Shown here in pieces: positions 60,419 through 64,000 of a stretch of DNA of 64,000 bases. The translations under genes were made by a program, and so were the position numbers. The notes beneath the pieces are model-generated. The model made no database searches and was not told the DNA's origin. It saw nothing but the letters and a program-made list of their open reading frames with translations. This DNA comes from JBBSNV01 sp964458605 (GTDB taxonomy: Bacteria > Pseudomonadota > Alphaproteobacteria > Reyranellales > JAQSWP01): positions 1 to 64,000 of the forward strand of contig CAYWLS010000004.1 in NCBI GenBank assembly GCA_964458605.1, read 5' to 3'. Position 1 is the stretch's first letter; each line of letters begins with the position of its first letter.

Positions 60419-61186
60419 ATGTTGACCAACGCTGCCTCGCCCAGCGAGATCGACCAGCTCAAGGCGCTGCTGGCCGCAGCGCAACGCATCGTCGTGTTCA
60501 GCGGCGCCGGCATCTCGACCGAATCGGGCATTCCCGATTTCCGCTCGCCCGGCGGCATCTGGACCAAATACGCGCCGATCGAGTTCTCCGACTTCCTGGC
60601 CTCGGCGGAGATGCGGCGCGAGAGCTGGCGGCGCAAATTCGCCACCGACGCGGTGATGCGCCGGGCCGAGCCCAATGCCGGCCATCGCGCCGTGGCGCGG
60701 CTGGTCGAGCGCGGCCAGTGCAGCGCCGTCATCACCCAGAACGTCGACGGGCTGCACCAGCGTTCCGGCGTGCCCGACGCCACGGTGATCGAGCTGCACG
60801 GCAACTCGACCTATGCCGCGTGCCTGGATTGCGGCGAGCGCCACGCGCTCGACGAGATCAGGGCGATCTTCGCCGACAACGAGCGCCTGCCCGAATGCAG
60901 GGCCTGCGGCGGCATCGTCAAGACCGCCACCATCTCCTTCGGCCAGTCGATGCCGGTGGTGGCGATGGCGCGGGCCCAGGACGCCGCCCTGGCGGCCGAC
61001 CTGTTCCTGGTGCTGGGCTCCTCGCTGGTGGTCTATCCGGCGGCGGCCTTCCCGCTGATGGCCAAGAAGAACGGCGCCGAGCTGGTGATCGTCAACCGCG
61101 ATCCCACCGACCAGGACACCATCGCCGACCTGGTGCTGCATTCGGAGATCGGCCCCACCCTGGCTGCCGCGGTTGGGGTGAATTGA
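60419..61186 (+). CDS. NAD-dependent protein deacylase, sirtuin family
   Basis: A 255-residue Sir2-type deacylase. NAD motifs: FSGAGISTESGIPDFRSPGG and ITQNVDGLHQRSG. Catalytic His in VIELHGNS. Zinc cysteines in CLDCGE and CRACGG. GSSLVVYPAA closes the Rossmann fold. It removes acetyl or other acyl groups from lysines using NAD+. CobB-like, but the Tyr-x-x-Arg signature of desuccinylases is not obvious. Single gene, convergent with holA. Confidence 0.94.
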   Translation: MLTNAASPSEIDQLKALLAAAQRIVVFSGAGISTESGIPDFRSPGGIWTKYAPIEFSDFLASAEMRRESWRRKFATDAVMRRAEPNAGHRAVARLVERGQCSAVITQNVDGLHQRSGVPDATVIELHGNSTYAACLDCGERHALDEIRAIFADNERLPECRACGGIVKTATISFGQSMPVVAMARAQDAALAADLFLVLGSSLVVYPAAAFPLMAKKNGAELVIVNRDPTDQDTIADLVLHSEIGPTLAAAVGVN

Positions 61187-61188
61187 TC

Positions 61189-61215
61189 CGTCATGCCGAG
61201 CGATAGCGAAGCATC
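61189..61215. repeat. Extragenic repeat copy (sirtuin-holA gap)
   Basis: The sequence cgtcatgccgagcgatagcg followed by aagcatc occurs just after the sirtuin gene stop. A near-identical copy (cgtcatgccgggcgcagcga plus agcatc) is at 62852-62877 between DUF488 and lptE. Both occupy short gaps between convergent genes. This type of 'gtcatgccg..gaagcatc' element is dispersed in many alphaproteobacteria. Confidence 0.7.
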
Positions 61216-61279
61216 GTCTCTCAACCGAACGATTTGAATTGTCGAGACAAGGTTCCTCGCTTCGCTCAGCAACGAAAGC

Positions 61280-62323
61280 TCACGCGCTCTTTCTCACCCT
61301 GGCGACGTTGGCGGCGTTGGCCACGCGCATCGCCGCGCGGCGCACGATGGTGGTGTCGGGCATGCCGGTGGTCTTGCATTGCAGCTCGGCCTCGGTCAGC
61401 AGCGCCAGCGCATCGCCCAGCGCCTGGCTGCTCCACACGCCAAGCTGGCGCGTGACGCGCGGTTTGACGGCGAAATGCATCGGCGGGCGCATGCGCTCGA
61501 CGGCGCTTCTTGCATCGCTACCGCCCTGCATGCCGGCCCGCGCCTGGTGCAACGCCAGCAGGTGGCGCGACAGCGCGCGCAGCACCGAGACCGGGGCATT
61601 GCCCTCGGCGAACACGCGATCGAGCGCGCGGTCCAGCCCTTTCTGGTCGCCATCGGCCGCCGCCAGCGCCACGTCGCTCAGCCCGATCTCGGCACTGTCG
61701 CCGATCACCGCCATGGCGTCGTCGATGGTCACGTCCTTGGTCCGGTCGCCGACATAGAGCGCCAATTTTTCCAGCTCCTTGCGCGACACGCCACGATCGG
61801 CGCCCAGATTGTCGGCCAGCCACGAGGCCACCTCCGGCGCGGCGTGCAATCCATAGTGTCCGAGCGTCTGCTCGATCAGCGTTTCCAGTCCGCGCGCATC
61901 GTCGCTGTAGCAGGCGATGGCGGCGGCGTTGTCGGCATCTTCCGCCAGCTTGCGCAGCTTGGAGGTCTTCTTCAGATCCCCCGCCTCGAGCACGACCAGC
62001 GCATCGCCGGCCGGCGCCTGCAACGCATTCTCCAGCGCCGCCACACTCTCCTCGCCCGCCGGCCGCACCCGGATCACCCGCCGCCCGCCCATCAGCGAGA
62101 TCGCCTGCACCTCGTCGGCCAGCCGCGCCGGATCGTCCTTGAGAGTGGCGCCGGCAAGCTCGACCACGCGGAAGGCGTCGCCCAGATCGGGGCACACCGT
62201 CTTGGCCAAAGCGCGGCCGCGCTCGCCCACCATGCCCTCGTCCGGCCCGTAGACCAGCACGGCGCGGATCCCGGGGTCGGGCTTGGCGACGAAGCGTTCG
62301 GCGGAACCGGCGGCGATTTTCAT
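61280..62323 (-). CDS. holA: DNA polymerase III delta subunit
   Basis: A 347-residue clamp-loader subunit that opens the sliding clamp. It starts KIAAGSAERFVAKPDPGIRAVLVYGPDEGMV, given as positions 2-32, with the family VYGPDEG motif. LVVLEAGDLKKTSKLRKLAE and LADNLGADRGVSRKELEKLALYVG follow, the latter the conserved R-x2-EL-KL segment. It is separated from lptE and leuS by one rightward gene. Confidence 0.94.
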   Translation of the reverse strand: MKIAAGSAERFVAKPDPGIRAVLVYGPDEGMVGERGRALAKTVCPDLGDAFRVVELAGATLKDDPARLADEVQAISLMGGRRVIRVRPAGEESVAALENALQAPAGDALVVLEAGDLKKTSKLRKLAEDADNAAAIACYSDDARGLETLIEQTLGHYGLHAAPEVASWLADNLGADRGVSRKELEKLALYVGDRTKDVTIDDAMAVIGDSAEIGLSDVALAAADGDQKGLDRALDRVFAEGNAPVSVLRALSRHLLALHQARAGMQGGSDARSAVERMRPPMHFAVKPRVTRQLGVWSSQALGDALALLTEAELQCKTTGMPDTTIVRRAAMRVANAANVARVRKSA

Positions 62324-62445
62324 GCCGGCATCCTAGCCGGTCCGGCCAGGGTTTGGCACAAGCCTCGGCGCCGGCCGGGCAAAGACGCGCCGGTTGCCTT
62401 TGACGCAGGGCACGGCATCATTGGCGCAACACGTCGGGAGGGCAG

Positions 62446-62850
62446 ATGAGCGGTCTATCCACCTTTCGCATCGGCGGCACGGCGCCCGCCGAGCGGCCGC
62501 CCAAAGGCGCGCTGCGGCTGGGCACGGTGCGTTTCCTGCCGCGCGGCATGAGCGTGGCCGAGCGCAAGAAGCGCGACCTGTTCGACGTCTGGCTGCCGCT
62601 GCTGGCGCCCTCGGCCGCGCTGTTCCGCTCCGTCACGCCCGGGCATTTCGACGACAAGAGCTGGGCCCGCTTCGCCGCGCGCTACCGCAAGGAGATGCAG
62701 GGCACGGTGGAAAAGCGCGAGGCGCTCAAGCTGGTGGCGCTGCTGGCGCGCGCCGGCGAGGTGTCGCTGGGCTGCTACTGCGCCGACGAAAGCCGCTGCC
62801 ACCGCTCGCTGCTCAAGGCGCTGGTCGAGGAGACGGCGAAAGAGCTTTGA
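62446..62850 (+). CDS. DUF488 family protein
   Basis: A 134-residue protein of the DUF488 group. It has RLGTVRFLPRGM near the start, the middle DLFDVWLPLLAPS, and the C-terminal signature VSLGCYCADESRCHRSLLKAL with Cys-x-Cys and Cys-His, the usual end of DUF488 proteins. Function is not established. GGGAGG lies before the ATG. It is inserted against the direction of the holA-lptE-leuS genes. Confidence 0.86.
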   Translation: MSGLSTFRIGGTAPAERPPKGALRLGTVRFLPRGMSVAERKKRDLFDVWLPLLAPSAALFRSVTPGHFDDKSWARFAARYRKEMQGTVEKREALKLVALLARAGEVSLGCYCADESRCHRSLLKALVEETAKEL

Positions 62851-62851
62851 T

Positions 62852-62877
62852 CGTCATGCCGGGCGCAGCGAAGCATC
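62852..62877. repeat. Extragenic repeat copy (DUF488-lptE gap)
   Basis: Second copy of the element described at 61189-61215, directly after the DUF488 stop. The surrounding 94-base gap also contains a partial inverted match ending ggatccttcgccgcgctcgc, so the element may fold into a hairpin. Confidence 0.7.
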
Positions 62878-62944
62878 CGGCTTCGCCACGATCGGCATCG
62901 CGGTTGCGCGAGGATCCTTCGCCGCGCTCGCAACGACGCGATAA

Positions 62945-63472
62945 CTAGCGTTTCCGGGCGCTGTTGAAGTAGATGCCCAGCCTGGTGCGGATGTCCTCGG
63001 CGATCTGCTGGGCGGCGCGGTGGCGCGCATCCTCGGTCGACACCACGGTCGAATAGGGCGAGCGCAGGATGTCGAAGCGGTTGATCGAGGTCGAGCGGCC
63101 GGAGGTCAGCACCCGCTTGCTGGCGATGTCGATCAGCTCGTAGTCGGCGATCGAGGTCAGGTTGGCAGCGGTGGCGATCTCGTCGGAGCGCACCAGGATA
63201 TTGGTCTGCCGTTCGGTGAGCTTGATCTTCAGCTCGTAGGTCGCCCGGTCCGGCTCGCCGCGATAGTTCAGCCGGTCGAGCAGCTCGTTGCGCAGCAGCT
63301 GGCCCGGCCGATCGGCGATGGTATCGATCTTGGTCTGGGCGAAGTCGGCGGTGACCGCGTCGCCGGGCTTGTTGCGATTGCCGTAGAGCGGCTGCAGGTC
63401 GCACGCCCCAAGGGACAACAGGGGCGGCAGCGACAGCAGCAGGACGAGGGCGAGCGAAACGACGCGGCGCAT
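62945..63472 (-). CDS. lptE: LPS assembly lipoprotein LptE
   Basis: A 175-residue outer-membrane lipoprotein that plugs the LptD barrel. Lipoprotein signal MRRVVSLALVLLLSLPPLLS with lipobox LGAC (lipidated Cys24), then CDLQPLYG, the alphaproteobacterial LptE start. LLRNELLDRLN and ARHRAAQQIAEDIRTRL are conserved segments. The ATG is four bases after the leuS stop, so it is coupled to leuS. Position between leuS and holA is the usual order. Confidence 0.92.
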   Translation of the reverse strand: MRRVVSLALVLLLSLPPLLSLGACDLQPLYGNRNKPGDAVTADFAQTKIDTIADRPGQLLRNELLDRLNYRGEPDRATYELKIKLTERQTNILVRSDEIATAANLTSIADYELIDIASKRVLTSGRSTSINRFDILRSPYSTVVSTEDARHRAAQQIAEDIRTRLGIYFNSARKR

Positions 63473-63476
63473 GGCG

Positions 63477-64000
63477 TCAGACTACCACGTTGACGATGCG
63501 GTTGGGCACCACGATCACCTTGCGCGCGGGCTTGCCGTCCATCGCCTTCTGCACGTCGGCCAGCTCGAGCGCCGCCCGCTCGGCCAGCGCCTTGTCGACG
63601 TCGCGCGCCAGCTGCAGGGTGCCGCGCAGCTTGCCGTTGACCTGCACTGCCACCGTCACGGTGTCGTCGACGATCAGCGCCGGGTCGTGCTTCGGCCAGG
63701 CGCTCTGCGCCAGCAATTCGCCGTGTCCCAGCCGGTGCCACAAGGTCTCGCCCAGATGCGGCGTCATCGGCCCGATCAGCTTGGTCAGGGTCTCGGCTGC
63801 CTCGCGCAGCGCCCAGCGCATGTCGGGGCCGTCGCCTATTGATTCTTCGCGCGCAGCCGCCACACCAACCCTGCGCGCAGCCTTGGCCGCCTCGTCCAAG
63901 GCATTGGTCAGCTCGTAGATGCGCGCCACAGCCTTGTTGAAGTGGAAAGCCTCGATATCGGCGCCGATTCCCGCCACCGTCTTGTGCACCTGCCGCCGCA
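63477..64000 (-). CDS. leuS: Leucyl-tRNA synthetase (3' part)
   Basis: The C-terminal 174 or so residues of leucyl-tRNA synthetase; the rest lies beyond the right edge. It shows the anticodon-binding domain (HKTVAGIGADIEAFHFNKAVARIYELTNAL, cited as positions near the edge) and the C-terminal domain with VAVQVNGKLRGTLQLARDVDK and the end GKPARKVIVVPNRIVNVVV, given as the last 19 residues. The seven extra bases of reading before the first in-window Met stay open to the edge. Confidence 0.96.
   Translation of the reverse strand, partial: RRQVHKTVAGIGADIEAFHFNKAVARIYELTNALDEAAKAARRVGVAAAREESIGDGPDMRWALREAAETLTKLIGPMTPHLGETLWHRLGHGELLAQSAWPKHDPALIVDDTVTVAVQVNGKLRGTLQLARDVDKALAERAALELADVQKAMDGKPARKVIVVPNRIVNVVV

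Overview
The window is 64 kb of GC-rich DNA, densely coding on both strands, from an alphaproteobacterial chromosome. The case for that class is gene content and order. hemE is divergent from ppsR-maf-aroE-coaE-dnaQ, with secB, a Tim44/TimA protein and mltA next; mnmG-rsmG-parA follow; holA, lptE and leuS lie at the right end. In Caulobacter and its relatives this neighbourhood surrounds the chromosome origin. The 506-base hemE-ppsR gap is therefore the best oriC candidate. It holds eight GANTC (CcrM-type) sites in 379 bases. Three parS sites lie about 40 kb away, upstream of mnmG. I cannot assign a genus; a Rhodospirillales- or Reyranella-like lineage is plausible. I saw no tRNA, rRNA, IS element, prophage or CRISPR array.

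Layout, left to right. 1-784: 5' part of rho, with an unusual basic insertion. 1.1-8.8 kb: a catabolic cluster made of a seven-gene leftward operon (PEP mutase/ICL-type lyase, cupin, TRAP transporter QMP, 2OG-Fe(II) oxygenase, NIPSNAP) and a divergent rightward trio (maleate-isomerase-like protein, GntR regulator, isochorismatase-type amidohydrolase). 8.8-13.2 kb: a leftward heme operon, hemE-hemH-SLC13 transporter-hemJ. 13.2-13.7 kb: candidate oriC. 13.7-17.8 kb: ppsR, small secreted protein, maf, aroE, coaE, dnaQ, tightly overlapped. 17.8-22 kb: lipoprotein, STY0301-like protein, secB, Tim44-like protein, mltA, gdx. 22.1-26.7 kb: a lactate-utilisation lutABC operon with a TPR O-GlcNAc-transferase-like gene embedded between lutB and lutC. 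26.8-38.6 kb: accessory enzymes and envelope genes, namely a peroxiredoxin-like/2OG oxygenase fusion, epoxide hydrolase, SDR, Rieske-flavodoxin fusion, two OmpA paralogues flanking a sulfotransferase, dienelactone hydrolase, a triple-CVNH secreted protein, a Sel1 protein and a PPOX protein.

38.7-51.1 kb is the most unusual part. parB and parA, normally adjacent, are separated by about 10.6 kb. The intervening DNA holds a DUF305 protein, a Slam-like outer-membrane translocator (TPR plus DUF560 barrel) directly upstream of a FecR-domain protein with a TbpB-like C-terminal barrel (a candidate type XI secretion pair), a second FecR protein with a polyglycine tail, two cold-shock genes, and a lower-GC restriction-modification unit (vsr, C5 methyltransferase, PD-(D/E)xK-like nuclease) that ends six bases from the parA stop.

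51-64 kb: rsmG, mnmG, parS cluster, an uncharacterised gene, GST, a GAF/HisKA_2 histidine kinase, small unknowns, HAD hydrolase, phenylalanine hydroxylase with a divergent Lrp regulator, a sirtuin, holA, DUF488, lptE and the 3' end of leuS. Palindromic extragenic repeats sit between several convergent gene pairs. Functions are by-eye assignments from motifs and family knowledge; nothing was searched or aligned computationally.
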